41,952 nucleotides of DNA from Oceanobacillus limi (GCF_900111445.1 NZ_FOHE01000025.1:1-41952), one strand, 5' to 3'. Counted from the first letter of the stretch, positions 17,103 to 25,654 are shown. Numbers and translations: made by a program. The notes: generated by a model not told the origin, from the sequence alone.

Positions 17103-17190
17103 GGACATTTGACTCTCAGTTGATCCCCACTTAAGTTTCCTAGTTTTACCCTCCTAGGTTTGAAGCGGAGGTCTTATGCCAGTTCTATAA
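17103..17190. repeat. Degenerate element, copy B
   Basis: The stretch GGACATTTGACTC...GTTGATCCCCACTTAAG...GGTTTGAAGCGGAGGTCTTA is recognisably related to 5391-5550 and 39451-39590 but shorter at its right end. It fills most of the gerQ downstream gap. Confidence 0.5.
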
Positions 17191-17208
17191 GGGATTTATT
17201 ATGTAAAA

Positions 17209-17235
17209 GAGGATGGTACATTTTGTACCATCCTC
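17209..17235. terminator. Hairpin downstream of gerQ
   Basis: GAGGATGGTAC (17209-17219) and GTACCATCCTC (17225-17235) form a perfect 11-bp stem. No U run follows on plus (CTCTATAA), so termination is likely but not certain. On minus the stem is followed by TTTTAC. Confidence 0.55.
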
Positions 17236-17264
17236 CTCTATAACCATCGATGCGGGGCGATTTA

Positions 17265-17516
17265 ATGCGACATCCTTATGAAAAATTTATTATCGGTGAA
17301 TTGGCTACAATAGGACTTGCTATTATCCTTGGACTAATAGCCATTATTCAGGTTAGCATTATTCTAATCATCCTAAGCTTATATTTAGTAGCAGTAAGCC
17401 TGCTTTGTGACGGACTTATTGCTATGCATACATTCAAAAAGCAACACGCAGGAAAGCAATTTTTACGTGCGACTTCCATTTTTTTGTTAGCTACCTTTTT
17501 TCTACTGTACTTATAA
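17265..17516 (+). CDS. Small two- to three-helix membrane protein
   Basis: An 83-residue protein I do not recognise by name. After a short N-terminus (MRHPYEKFIIGEL) it has two adjacent hydrophobic segments (about residues 10-30 and 33-52), a basic stretch (HTFKKQHAGKQF) and a final hydrophobic segment ending at the C-terminus. That pattern fits a small integral membrane protein. The ATG at 17265 has GGGG seven bases upstream; the ATG at 17250 has no ribosome site. Its stop overlaps that of the convergent ywdK through the shared palindrome TTATAA. Confidence 0.7.
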   Translation: MRHPYEKFIIGELATIGLAIILGLIAIIQVSIILIILSLYLVAVSLLCDGLIAMHTFKKQHAGKQFLRATSIFLLATFFLLYL

Positions 17517-17879
17517 GAATTTTACAACTGCATAACCAAGCAATACCCAACCAATTAAAAAGGCAACTCCTCCAAGTGGTGTAATCATAGCAAAGGTTTT
17601 TATTCCCGATATCGAATAGATATAAAGACTACCGGAGAATAGTAGAATACCAATAAAAAATGTCCATCCAGCCCACTGTATTCCAGCCGTTTCAATCCTT
17701 GTTATAAGTAATCCTGTCACAAGTAATGCCATGGTATGAAACATTTGATAGTTTACAGCTTTTTCCCACGTATTCAATGCTTTCTCAGACAGTTTCCCCT
17801 CTAGTCCATGTGCACCAAATGCACCTAGGGCAACAGCTAAAAACCCATTTAGAGCACCCAATAGTAAAAATAGCTTCAT
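17511..17879 (-). CDS. ywdK: DUF423 membrane protein YwdK
   Basis: A 122-residue integral membrane protein of the DUF423 family, function unknown. The signature LGAFGAHGLEGKLSEKALNTWEKAVNY region follows the first membrane segment. Four hydrophobic segments span the length, ending in TPLGGVAFLIGWVLLGYAV. An RBS-like GGGAGAG lies upstream. The gene is 15 bp downstream of ywdI on the same strand, so they are likely co-transcribed. Its 3' end overlaps the convergent small membrane gene by six bases. Confidence 0.88.
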   Translation of the reverse strand: MKLFLLLGALNGFLAVALGAFGAHGLEGKLSEKALNTWEKAVNYQMFHTMALLVTGLLITRIETAGIQWAGWTFFIGILLFSGSLYIYSISGIKTFAMITPLGGVAFLIGWVLLGYAVVKFL

Positions 17880-17894
17880 TTATATCTCTCCCTA

Positions 17895-18206
17895 CTAAAA
17901 ATCAAAAAGTGATTTGCCGTTTGCATCGTCTTCATCAAGAGCTGTTGTTTTTCGATAAGAGGTATTAGACTTCGACGTTGTCGAATTCGTCTCTCCCAAC
18001 ATTGCTTTCATTTCTTCTGGAGTTATCTCCTCATTCAAATCGTTTGAAGAGAAGTCTTCTTCCAGTTCTTTTTCTGGCAAAAATAGATCACATAATAAAC
18101 GGACATTTTCAATATGTTTTCGTTTCTTTGATTGATTCGATTGTTTGTTTGCCTTTTGCAATTCTTGAATCATTTTCTCAATGATTGTCTCATCAGCGAC
18201 TGCCAT
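17895..18206 (-). CDS. ywdI: YwdI family protein
   Basis: A 103-residue soluble protein of the YwdI (DUF5327) family, found in Bacillaceae, function unknown. The N-terminal half is a charged helix with heptad-like spacing (TIIEKMIQELQKANK, HIENVRLLCDLFL). The C-terminal half is Ser/Thr- and acid-rich and probably unstructured, ending in GKSLFDF. It is encoded directly upstream of ywdK. Confidence 0.8.
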   Translation of the reverse strand: MAVADETIIEKMIQELQKANKQSNQSKKRKHIENVRLLCDLFLPEKELEEDFSSNDLNEEITPEEMKAMLGETNSTTSKSNTSYRKTTALDEDDANGKSLFDF

Positions 18207-18294
18207 GCCGACAACTCCTTTACTAAAAATAACCTTAGAAATTAGTATACCATTTTTTGAACCTGGTGAAATCCGATAAGGTTTTTAAACCAAT

Positions 18295-18331
18295 TAAAAA
18301 AAGCCCCTTATTGGCAATTGCCTAGGCTTCA
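18295..18331 (-). terminator. Terminator downstream of the 45-residue gene
   Basis: On the minus strand AAGCC (18329-18325) pairs with GGCTT (18305-18301), enclosing a GGCAATTGCC palindrome, followed by seven T. It lies about 110 bp past the stop of the small gene at 18438-18575 and has no other obvious client. Confidence 0.55.
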
Positions 18332-18437
18332 TCGTAAGTTATTTCTCGTATTCCGATCTGATATGTAGTGAATATTCGTTCGCTTCTATGTTTTTGCGCC
18401 AAACAATTTCATTAGGTGTACAAGAAAGAACAATCAT

Positions 18438-18575
18438 TTAACTAATACATTTTTTCTTTCTTTCTTCCTCTATATAGCGCTCAGAAACCCATTGCAAAAA
18501 CTCAACTTCTTGTTCAAGAAGCTTTCGACCAAGTTTTTTTTCCGTATCCCTACATAATTGCAAAAAGCTCTTCAT
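18438..18575 (-). CDS. Short protein of 45 residues, unknown function
   Basis: The reading frame encodes MKSFLQLCRDTEKKLGRK at its start and ends ERYIEEERKKKCIS. It is helical and highly charged (many Lys and Glu), with a Trp in EFLQWVSERY and Cys at positions 8 and 43. An unusually strong GGGGGG site lies eight bases before the ATG, and a terminator with a U run follows downstream on the same strand. Those two signals are why I call it a gene. I cannot name the family with confidence. Confidence 0.6.
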   Translation of the reverse strand: MKSFLQLCRDTEKKLGRKLLEQEVEFLQWVSERYIEEERKKKCIS

Positions 18576-18949
18576 ACGCTATACCCCCCCACGAAATACT
18601 ATCCACCATGTACGTTATATTGTACATACATTTATTCACGTTATCAATACTATTAACTTAAAATATTCAAAAATAATTGTTTTTTAAAGTTTTTTACGTT
18701 CTCATTCGTTCTTTCTACATAATATGTTGTATTTTGCATATGATTCTACACCAATCTTTAAAGTGAGGACTGCCGAGGGAATCCTGTTTTCCACTTTGTG
18801 GTACATCCGTTTCGAAAAGTACAACAAATTCCTACTATGGATCGGACTTAAAAACAACAATCTATTTAGAAAGCTTTGGTTATTTTCAGCATATCTCGTT
18901 AAAAATAAACCAGAAGCTAAAATAGTATATATATGCATTAATATTAATT
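18576..18949. other. Gene-free region upstream of the YjiH-type gene
   Basis: AT-rich sequence without a convincing gene. Overlapping open frames on both strands (18724-19026 plus and 18702-18968 minus) have no ribosome sites, and the plus one runs through a near-perfect promoter. A small inverted repeat GTAC...GTAC occurs near 18612-18632. Confidence 0.5.
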
Positions 18950-18978
18950 TTGACACATATTTATACATGCTTTATACT
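18950..18978 (+). promoter_or_regulatory. Near-consensus sigma-A promoter for the YjiH-type transporter
   Basis: A perfect TTGACA (18950-18955), 17-bp spacer and TATACT (18973-18978). The leader to the chosen ATG at 19083 is about 100 nt. Confidence 0.75.
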
Positions 18979-19082
18979 TTTATAGTTGGATTTTATAAAA
19001 AGCAGGAATACAATAGCAATCTATGAATATTCCTTCTAATGAAGGATTTACGTATATACTTAACTGGATAAGGCGGGGTTTT

Positions 19083-20432
19083 ATGAAGAAAAGAAATTAT
19101 TCATTTTGGGAGCATCTTAAATTTATACTCCCTTCGTTAATCGGTATTTTATTTTTTATTACACCAGTACAAACTGATGAGGGGTTTACCATTCCAATTG
19201 CTATTTTAGCGAATTGGGTACAGGAAATCTTAGCTAATCATCTGTCCTTGATTATGATGATCATCATAACGGTTACTGCGATTTTCACTGTTTTCGCTCG
19301 AATCAGTGGTCCAAACGTATTTACTCGTGCACCATTTTTTCGGAATTTGTTTTATACGAGTATGTTCTGGACGTTAACAAGGGTACTTGCGGCAATCTTT
19401 GCTATTATGGTCTATTTCCAGATCGGCCCTGAAGCTGTTCATGGCGCAGACACCGGACAATTACTTCTAGATGACTTATTACATGTTTTATTTGCTGTCT
19501 TTCTATTCGCTGGTTTACTACTGCCATTATTAATGAACTTTGGTTTAATGGAATTGTTTGGAACATTAATGACAAAAGTAATGCGTCCATTATTCAAACT
19601 GCCTGGTCGATCATCCATTGACTCCTTAGCATCATGGATCGGCGATGGTACGATTGGTGTTCTTTTAACAAGTAAGCAATATGAAGAAGGTTACTATACC
19701 AAGCGAGAAGCTGCTGTAATTGGTACCACCTTTTCTGTTGTTTCCATTACCTTTACCTTAGTTGTGATATCAGAAGTTGAATTAGAGTATATGTTTCTTC
19801 CATTTTATGCAACTGTACTTATAGCAGGCTTAGTCGCTGCATTAATTATGCCAAGAATTCCACCACTATCCAGGAAGTCAGATACGTATGTAAATGAGTC
19901 AGCAACTGGTATTGAGGAAGAAGTTCCTGCTGAACATAACACATTTACATTTGGCTACCAAAAAGCAATTGAACGAAGTAAAAAAGAAACTAGTATTACG
20001 AAGTTTTTCAAAGATGGTGGTCAAAACGTATTGGATATGTGGATGGGAGTTGCACCAGTAGTTATGGCATTTGGCTTAATAGCTTTGATTATTGCGGAAA
20101 ACACACCTGTATTCGCATGGCTCGGAATGCCCTTTATTCCAATCCTAGAATTGTTGCAAGTTCCATTTGCCGAAGAAGCATCCCAAACCATATTAATTGG
20201 ATTTGCCGATATGTTTCTTCCAGCAATTATAGGTGCGTCAATTGAGGCAGAAATAACTCGATTCATCATTGCTGCACTATCTGTTACTCAGCTCATTTAT
20301 ATGTCTGAAGTTGGTGGACTGTTACTCGGTTCCAAAGTACCGGTATCCTTTAAGGATCTAATCGTTATTTTCTTATTACGAACAATTATTACATTACCGG
20401 TTATTGTCGGAATTGCCCACCTGTTGTTTTAA
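19083..20432 (+). CDS. YjiH family membrane protein (nucleoside-recognition 'Gate' domain)
   Basis: A 449-residue polytopic membrane protein of the YjiH type, with roughly ten hydrophobic segments. The stretch PGRSSIDSLASWIGDGTIGV and the later VAPVVMAFGLIALIIAENTP resemble the Gate (nucleoside-recognition) repeats of nucleoside and ion permeases. The transported substrate is unknown. The charged loop around residues 275-315 (VNESATGIEEEVPAEHN) is cytoplasmic-like. I preferred ATG 19083 (MKKRNYSF, preceded by AAGGCGGGG) over ATG 19023, which has no ribosome site. It stands alone with its own promoter and a structured terminator. Confidence 0.78.
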   Translation: MKKRNYSFWEHLKFILPSLIGILFFITPVQTDEGFTIPIAILANWVQEILANHLSLIMMIIITVTAIFTVFARISGPNVFTRAPFFRNLFYTSMFWTLTRVLAAIFAIMVYFQIGPEAVHGADTGQLLLDDLLHVLFAVFLFAGLLLPLLMNFGLMELFGTLMTKVMRPLFKLPGRSSIDSLASWIGDGTIGVLLTSKQYEEGYYTKREAAVIGTTFSVVSITFTLVVISEVELEYMFLPFYATVLIAGLVAALIMPRIPPLSRKSDTYVNESATGIEEEVPAEHNTFTFGYQKAIERSKKETSITKFFKDGGQNVLDMWMGVAPVVMAFGLIALIIAENTPVFAWLGMPFIPILELLQVPFAEEASQTILIGFADMFLPAIIGASIEAEITRFIIAALSVTQLIYMSEVGGLLLGSKVPVSFKDLIVIFLLRTIITLPVIVGIAHLLF

Positions 20433-20457
20433 TCAAAATGCAAAAACGCCAAAATTT

Positions 20458-20535
20458 AAGCGAATCCTCGTTACGTTAGTCGCCAGAATATCTGGCACAG
20501 CGTTTTCGGATTCGCTTTATAATTTTTACTGGTTT
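20458..20535 (+). terminator. Branched hairpin terminator after the YjiH-type gene
   Basis: AAGCGAATCC (20458-20467) pairs with GGATTCGCTT (20518-20527) around an inner hairpin GCCAGA-ATA-TCTGGC (20482-20496). TATAATTTTT follows the outer stem. Confidence 0.65.
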
Positions 20536-20618
20536 CCATATATGGGACTTTGGTCTTTACGAACTTTCCTACATAATTACTAGCTAGCGAATGCCTAGTA
20601 ATTAAATTAATTAAACTA

Positions 20619-20890
20619 TTACAAGCTCTTTCCGACCACTAACAAAGCCTCATGAAGAATCGCAATAATTTGTTCCACTTGTTCTTTTGTGATTATAAAT
20701 GGTGGGGCAAATGCTAATGTATCCTGCCCATCATATAGAACTGCACGACAAAGCAAACCGCGTTTTAATGCTTCTTGGACAACTATTGGTGCAAGGGGTG
20801 CATTAATAGTGCTTCTCAAACTAATAGCTCCTAATAAACCCAGACCTCGAACTTCGTTTATTACTTGATTGGATAAGGTAATTGGATGAA
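20619..20890 (-). pseudogene. Remnant of a class III aminotransferase (C-terminal part only)
   Basis: In one minus-strand frame the end of a PLP-dependent class III aminotransferase can be read: NEVRGLGLLGAI, then RGLLCRAVLYDGQDTLAFAP, PFIITKEQVEQII and LHEALLVVGKSL at the C-terminus. These match the usual EVRGxGLMxxIE and DxLxxxPPLxIT parts of the family. The catalytic lysine region and everything before it are missing, and sequence upstream of about 20890 is unrelated and AT-rich. There is no ribosome site for the open part. It is a 5'-truncated relic, not a functional gene. The exact substrate class cannot be told. Confidence 0.7.
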
Positions 20891-21017
20891 GAAGGTGAGT
20901 TATGCTACGGAAGAATATTCGAATTCATGCAGGAAGAATTTCAATAAATTTCTTTTTGCTTTTTATTAGCTTATGAGTAACCCCCTAATCTAATTAACTA
21001 TTTTAGGAAAAAGCACA

Positions 21018-21052
21018 TAAAACAGGCCACCCTAGTTGTGGCCTGTTTTACA
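21018..21052. terminator. Bidirectional terminator downstream of the acyltransferase
   Basis: AACAGGCCAC (21021-21030) pairs perfectly with GTGGCCTGTT (21038-21047). T-rich flanks occur on both strands. It lies about 85 bp after the acyltransferase stop. Confidence 0.8.
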
Positions 21053-21133
21053 CTATTTATATACTTCTCTTTAAAAGGGGGGTACAACATATTAGACGTA
21101 TGAAACAACCTTTTGGTTTCATTTTCAGCTCAA

Positions 21134-22123
21134 TTATTTGCTTGCAACATATTTTTTTAGAATGGATGCTTTCCCCTCAATTATCGGCTGACTAATACTT
21201 AAAATAGGACGACTCGATAAAAGAAGTACTATCCCTGCAGAAATGACTGCTAGACCAAACAAATCAATTACACCATCGACATAGAAGACATCATTTTGTC
21301 GGAAGTATTGGATGAAGATCCCGTGTAATAAATAAACATACAACGTTCTTGTTCCTAGCTTCGTAAACTTATATTGTTTATTGGGTACCCATGCTAACAC
21401 ACTCATCGCCATTAGCGTAGCCGTAATATAAACTAATAGCCGAGCAGCCCCTCCATATTCCGGCATTCCAAGATCACCATATGACTTGGATGCAAGGAGC
21501 CATCCTGAGTTGAATTCTGGAGCATAGTAAATTGCTAGAGCTACAATGGTCATAACGATGATAGAGGTAATTCGGAAGCTCTTTTGCTTTAGGCGCATCA
21601 CATGATCGGTAGTTACTAAATAACCTAGTAGGAAAAATGGAAAGAAAACAAACGTCCGAGATAAACTAAATTGATGTCCAATCTCTGGAAAATAACCTAC
21701 AATTAATCCGATTAGAACAGTTATGGAAATACTATATACTGCCGGAATTCTTTTAAACCAATACAAGAGGATATGCCAACTAAACAAGCTAAATAAAAAC
21801 CATAAGGACCAATGTGGATGAAATAAATCCGTCAGACGGACAGAATCCCCAATGTAAATATAATAGCTTGAATAAATGAATTGGAAAATAACATATGGTA
21901 AAAGTAGTTTTTTGGCTAATTTTAATAGATAATTTTTATCACCAGAGCCTTTCGCAAAGAAACCTGCTAAAAATATAAACGCTGGCATATGAAACGTATA
22001 AATCCACTTATACAGTGTATTTACTCCTGTCGAATCAATTGTAATTGGTTGAATTACATGACCAAATACAACTAAAAAGATCAATAGTAGTTTGGCGTTG
22101 TCAAAGTAAGCATTTCTCTCCAT
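21134..22123 (-). CDS. Acyltransferase 3 family membrane protein
   Basis: A 329-residue integral membrane protein with about ten hydrophobic segments. The N-terminal pattern is typical for the acyltransferase 3 family: NAKLLLIFLVVFGHVIQP, with the conserved histidine, then the WIYTFHMPAFIFLAGFF block. Members O-acetylate sugars or cell-wall polymers; the acceptor here is unknown. I chose ATG 22123 (MERNAYFDN) because AGAGGTG precedes it; an upstream ATG at 22195 lacks a ribosome site. It stands alone and is not part of a visible polysaccharide cluster. Confidence 0.8.
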   Translation of the reverse strand: MERNAYFDNAKLLLIFLVVFGHVIQPITIDSTGVNTLYKWIYTFHMPAFIFLAGFFAKGSGDKNYLLKLAKKLLLPYVIFQFIYSSYYIYIGDSVRLTDLFHPHWSLWFLFSLFSWHILLYWFKRIPAVYSISITVLIGLIVGYFPEIGHQFSLSRTFVFFPFFLLGYLVTTDHVMRLKQKSFRITSIIVMTIVALAIYYAPEFNSGWLLASKSYGDLGMPEYGGAARLLVYITATLMAMSVLAWVPNKQYKFTKLGTRTLYVYLLHGIFIQYFRQNDVFYVDGVIDLFGLAVISAGIVLLLSSRPILSISQPIIEGKASILKKYVASK

Positions 22124-22660
22124 GTTGCACACCTCTTTAAATAAAAATAAATCCTCAATAAGTAAGGCAGTGGTTATCGATGATGGCTTCCACAAGTAAC
22201 CATTAGAAATGTCAGTACTCGATAACGGTAATCTACGTCACTTTCCCATTCCTCACTATTGAGTAAAATACGATCTGCTATCCACTGGCTGTTAACTCTT
22301 CCCTACTATTTCACTCTAAGTCTTGTAACTATGTTAACTAGAAGGGATTACCTAACATTTACTACCCACAACAAAAGGGATAGATCTATTCTGATAATAC
22401 GTTTTACCCGTATTGTACCAGCTATAATCAGATTTAAATTCGATTTAAAAAGGTTGTTATTGGATTGTAAGTTGCATGAAAAATAGATAATGAATTGTAA
22501 TCGTTTGTAATTTTTCATGCGTCTCGAGTCGATTTCCTCTCTAAATATTGCTATCCATTCGTTCAAGTACCGTGAACTATTTGTAATAATTCACAATTTC
22601 TACGCCGATTATGACCATTTATACACTACAGACAGGATGTCCCTAAACTAATTTACCAAC
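22124..22660. other. Gene-free region between the acyltransferase and ku
   Basis: I see no supported gene; short open frames here lack ribosome sites. One clear structure is an 11-bp perfect inverted repeat GCATGAAAAAT (22474-22484) / ATTTTTCATGC (22510-22520) with a 25-base loop. The left part should hold the acyltransferase promoter, which I could not assign. Confidence 0.5.
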
Positions 22661-22687
22661 AAAAAATGCCTCCGTTTTGGAGACATT
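22661..22687 (-). terminator. Intrinsic terminator of ku
   Basis: On the minus strand AATGTCTCC-AAAAC-GGAGGCATT is followed by TTTTTT, a few bases after the ku stop. Confidence 0.85.
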
Positions 22688-22691
22688 CGTT

Positions 22692-23528
22692 TTATTGCGC
22701 CTTTTTCTTTTTAGCTGTTGTTTTTCGTTTTGGTTGCTTTGGTTTGGGTTTATCCTTTTTCGCTCGGTCTAAGGAAGCTTGCAAAGCACCCATTAAATCC
22801 GTAACATTATCAGGTTTTGGCTTTTCTTTTGCAGTTGTCGTTTGATCTTGTCCTTTTTTCTCTTCAATTAAATCAAGCAATGCCGTACGATACTCATCCT
22901 TATATTTATCCGGTTCAAATTCTGTGGTAAGTTGATCAATCAGCATCTTAGCAGTATCTAACTCTTTTTTAGCAATTTCTGTTTCTTCTGGGACGTTTGG
23001 TACATCTTGGACATTTCGTACTTCATCTGGATAATGGATCGTCTCCACGACAAGTGTGTTTTCATAGATACGAATGATCGCCAGCTGCTCCTTGGAACGA
23101 ATCATCATTTTTGCGACGCCAATTTTCCCAGTATCCTGTAATGCAGCTCGTAGCAATCCATATGCCTTGCCTCCACCTTCATTTGGTGATAGGTAATAGC
23201 TTTTTTCAAAGTAAATCGGATCAATTTCCTCCAATTTAACAAAGTCCACAATTTCAACAGAGCGATCTTCCTGCTCTTCTTTTAATGCAGCTAAATCCTC
23301 TTCTTCTAAAACAACGAATTTATTTTTGGCATATTCATATGCTTTTACAATTTCATCATTTTCTATTTTGCGATCACAAACCGGACAGACTTTTTCATAT
23401 TTAATCGGTGATTGGCATTCTTTATGTAGCTGCCTTAGTGAAACATCTTTGTTTTCTGTCGCTGCATGTAGTTTCACCGGAATATTCACTAGACCAAAGC
23501 TAATGGTACCTTTCCACATCGTGTGCAT
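22692..23528 (-). CDS. ku: Ku protein, non-homologous end joining
   Basis: A 278-residue bacterial Ku (B. subtilis YkoV). It binds broken DNA ends as a ring-shaped homodimer and recruits LigD. The N-terminus MHTMWKGTISFGLVNIPVK is the family signature. CPVCDR (with C in HKECQ) lies near residue 45. The Ku core runs to about residue 210, followed by a Lys/Pro-rich tail (KPKPKQPKRKTTAKKKK) that in the family binds DNA. GGAGG is six or seven bases before the ATG. It is divergent from ligD with a 105 bp shared control region. In B. subtilis the pair is made during sporulation under sigma-G; I could not assign a clear sigma-G site here. Confidence 0.95.
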   Translation of the reverse strand: MHTMWKGTISFGLVNIPVKLHAATENKDVSLRQLHKECQSPIKYEKVCPVCDRKIENDEIVKAYEYAKNKFVVLEEEDLAALKEEQEDRSVEIVDFVKLEEIDPIYFEKSYYLSPNEGGGKAYGLLRAALQDTGKIGVAKMMIRSKEQLAIIRIYENTLVVETIHYPDEVRNVQDVPNVPEETEIAKKELDTAKMLIDQLTTEFEPDKYKDEYRTALLDLIEEKKGQDQTTTAKEKPKPDNVTDLMGALQASLDRAKKDKPKPKQPKRKTTAKKKKAQ

Positions 23529-23633
23529 GAAAAAACCTCCTTTTCCTTTAGTTTGTCGAAATTAATTCTTCTTATCCTCGTTGTTTATTTTCTTCTTGTA
23601 AAGCTCATTTTAAGAAGGAAGGGAGTTTTATAA

Positions 23634-25433
23634 ATGGACGTAATGAAGCCCATTCCTAGCTCAGAAATACCTATCGGTGATGAATGGTTATATGAAGTAA
23701 AATATGATGGCTTTCGTTGTGTATTAGAATGGAAAGAAGACGGTAGTGTAACCTTAACAAGTAAAAACAAAAAGGATTTAACGCCGCAATTTCCTGAAAT
23801 TGTTCATTATTGCAAGGACAAAATGGACAAAGTAAAGACGTATCTTCCACTAACGTTTGATGGTGAATTAGTCATTTTAAATAATGGTTTTCAGGCAAAC
23901 TTCTCTTGGATCCAAAAACGCGGCCGACTGAAAACAAAAGCCTCCATTCAAGATGCTACCTCTAAAAGACCTGCTACTTTTTTATGTTTCGACTTGATTC
24001 AGTATCAAAGTGCTACATTAGAGAAGCAACCTTTTGAAAAACGGAAGCAAAAGCTAGTTGACTTATTTCAATTAGTTGGCTTTGATGAACGCATTCGTTA
24101 CATAGAACCGTATGAAGATGCAGAGCAGTTATGGAAGATTGTTTTTGACTATAAAGGAGAAGGAATAATAGCAAAACGCAAAAGGAGCTACTATGGTCCA
24201 GGAAAAAATCATCGAGCCTGGTTTAAGATAAAGAACTGGCGAACCTTTCGAGGGTTTTTAACTGCGTATGACAGTAATAATGGGTATTTTGACGTTTGTG
24301 TATTCCATGGAAATGATATGGTGGAAGTCGGTAAATGCAAACACGGTCTGGATGCAGAAGCTTTTGCTACAGTAAAACAGCTCTTTGTACAAAATGGAGA
24401 GAAGCAAAATGATAGGTACCTCTTACCACCTGCCATATGTGCTGCCATTCATACATTGGACATTTATCGTGGCGAATTACGAGAACCAGAATTCGATTCC
24501 ATACTTCCCAATGTTAAAGCAACCGACTGTACAATAGACCAGTTCACTTTAGATATGGCTATGTTACCTACTTCCTTTGATGTCAGTAATACAGAAAAAG
24601 CATACTGGCCAGATTATAATCGAACAAAAGGGGACTTACTTGTTTATATAAGAGAAATTGCACCTTATATGCTCCCCTTTCTTCAGGAACGAGCGTTGAC
24701 AATCATTCGTTGTCCAGACGGTGTAAAAGCCGAATCATTTTTTCAAAAACACCGTCCCAGTTATGCTCCTTCCTTTGTAAAGGGAGTTGGGTCTGGTGAT
24801 GAGCAATTAATCATTTGTGATTCACTCGAAAGTTTAACATGGTTCGCCAATCACGGTGCAATTGAATATCATGTACCCTTCCAGCGTATCGGAAGTTCTC
24901 AGCCAAACGAAATCGTATTTGATTTAGATCCCCCAGATCGAAGCAAATTTGAATGGGCAATTCGTGCAGCAAGAATCATTAAGCAATTACTAGACGATTT
25001 AGAGCTAACATCTTTTGTTAAAACTTCCGGAAATAAGGGATTACAAGTTCACATTCCAATTCCAGAGGGGAGCATGACTTACGAGAATACAGCCGTATTC
25101 ACCCAGGCAATTGCATGGACTGTAGAAAAACAAAAACCTGAATGGTTCACTACCGAACGAATGAAAAATAAACGAAATGGACGCATGTATATTGACTATG
25201 TTCAGCACGGAAAGGATAAAACCATTATCGCTCCTTACTCCCCTCGCAAAACAGCTGAAGGTACAATATCTATGCCTTTATTTTGGGAGGAAGTAAATGA
25301 GGAATTACGACCCGAACAGTTTACCATTAAAAATGGCTTAGAACGAGTCCAACAGCTCGGCTGTCCTTTTGCTAATTATTTTGAGATTGGAAAGGATCAA
25401 AACGTAGAACGTATCATGAATTTGGTGAAGTAA
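23634..25433 (+). CDS. ligD: ATP-dependent DNA ligase/polymerase LigD
   Basis: A 599-residue LigD with the Bacillus domain order: ligase first, polymerase (primase-like) second, and no 3'-phosphoesterase domain. Ligase motifs are EVKYDGFR (catalytic K23), FDGEL, FDLI, EGIIAKR and WFKIKNWR. The polymerase domain (about 310-599) has YWPD, the metal-binding FDLDPP, TSGNKGLQVHIPI and YIDYVQHG. It repairs double-strand breaks with Ku by filling or trimming-tolerant joining. AAGGAAGGGAG precedes the ATG. The protein is near the length of B. subtilis LigD (YkoU). No terminator with a strong U run follows on plus; the hairpin at 25661-25701 may serve. Confidence 0.95.
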   Translation: MDVMKPIPSSEIPIGDEWLYEVKYDGFRCVLEWKEDGSVTLTSKNKKDLTPQFPEIVHYCKDKMDKVKTYLPLTFDGELVILNNGFQANFSWIQKRGRLKTKASIQDATSKRPATFLCFDLIQYQSATLEKQPFEKRKQKLVDLFQLVGFDERIRYIEPYEDAEQLWKIVFDYKGEGIIAKRKRSYYGPGKNHRAWFKIKNWRTFRGFLTAYDSNNGYFDVCVFHGNDMVEVGKCKHGLDAEAFATVKQLFVQNGEKQNDRYLLPPAICAAIHTLDIYRGELREPEFDSILPNVKATDCTIDQFTLDMAMLPTSFDVSNTEKAYWPDYNRTKGDLLVYIREIAPYMLPFLQERALTIIRCPDGVKAESFFQKHRPSYAPSFVKGVGSGDEQLIICDSLESLTWFANHGAIEYHVPFQRIGSSQPNEIVFDLDPPDRSKFEWAIRAARIIKQLLDDLELTSFVKTSGNKGLQVHIPIPEGSMTYENTAVFTQAIAWTVEKQKPEWFTTERMKNKRNGRMYIDYVQHGKDKTIIAPYSPRKTAEGTISMPLFWEEVNEELRPEQFTIKNGLERVQQLGCPFANYFEIGKDQNVERIMNLVK

Positions 25434-25654
25434 CATCTACAAAGTGTATTAGAGGTGGTTGAATATCAGATGATTGGATTAGATATTCAGCCCCCTTTCT
25501 AGACAGCCACTTTTCCGGCATATAAACGCAAACTCTAGAAAGGAATAGACTAGCTGGTACTTGCCATTCTAAAACGAATATGGTGTTCCAATCATGAAGG
25601 CAATTTCCCAGTGGGGCCCGTTACTTTCATACCTTCATTCCCTCTATGAGAGCA
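25434..25654. other. Gene-free region between ligD and tcyP
   Basis: No coding sequence. It holds CCTTCATTCCCTCTATGA (25632-25649), an exact copy of 16172-16189, and CTAGAAAG-type short repeats near 25496-25545. This looks like repeat-derived filler. Confidence 0.4.

Noticed and set aside
18724-19026. A 100-codon plus-strand open frame and an overlapping minus-strand one (18702-18968)
   Set aside because: Neither has a ribosome site, composition is AT-driven, and a near-perfect sigma-A promoter lies inside the plus-strand frame.
22259-22486. Plus-strand open frame of 75 codons
   Set aside because: It begins with a non-ATG codon without a ribosome site and shows no family resemblance.
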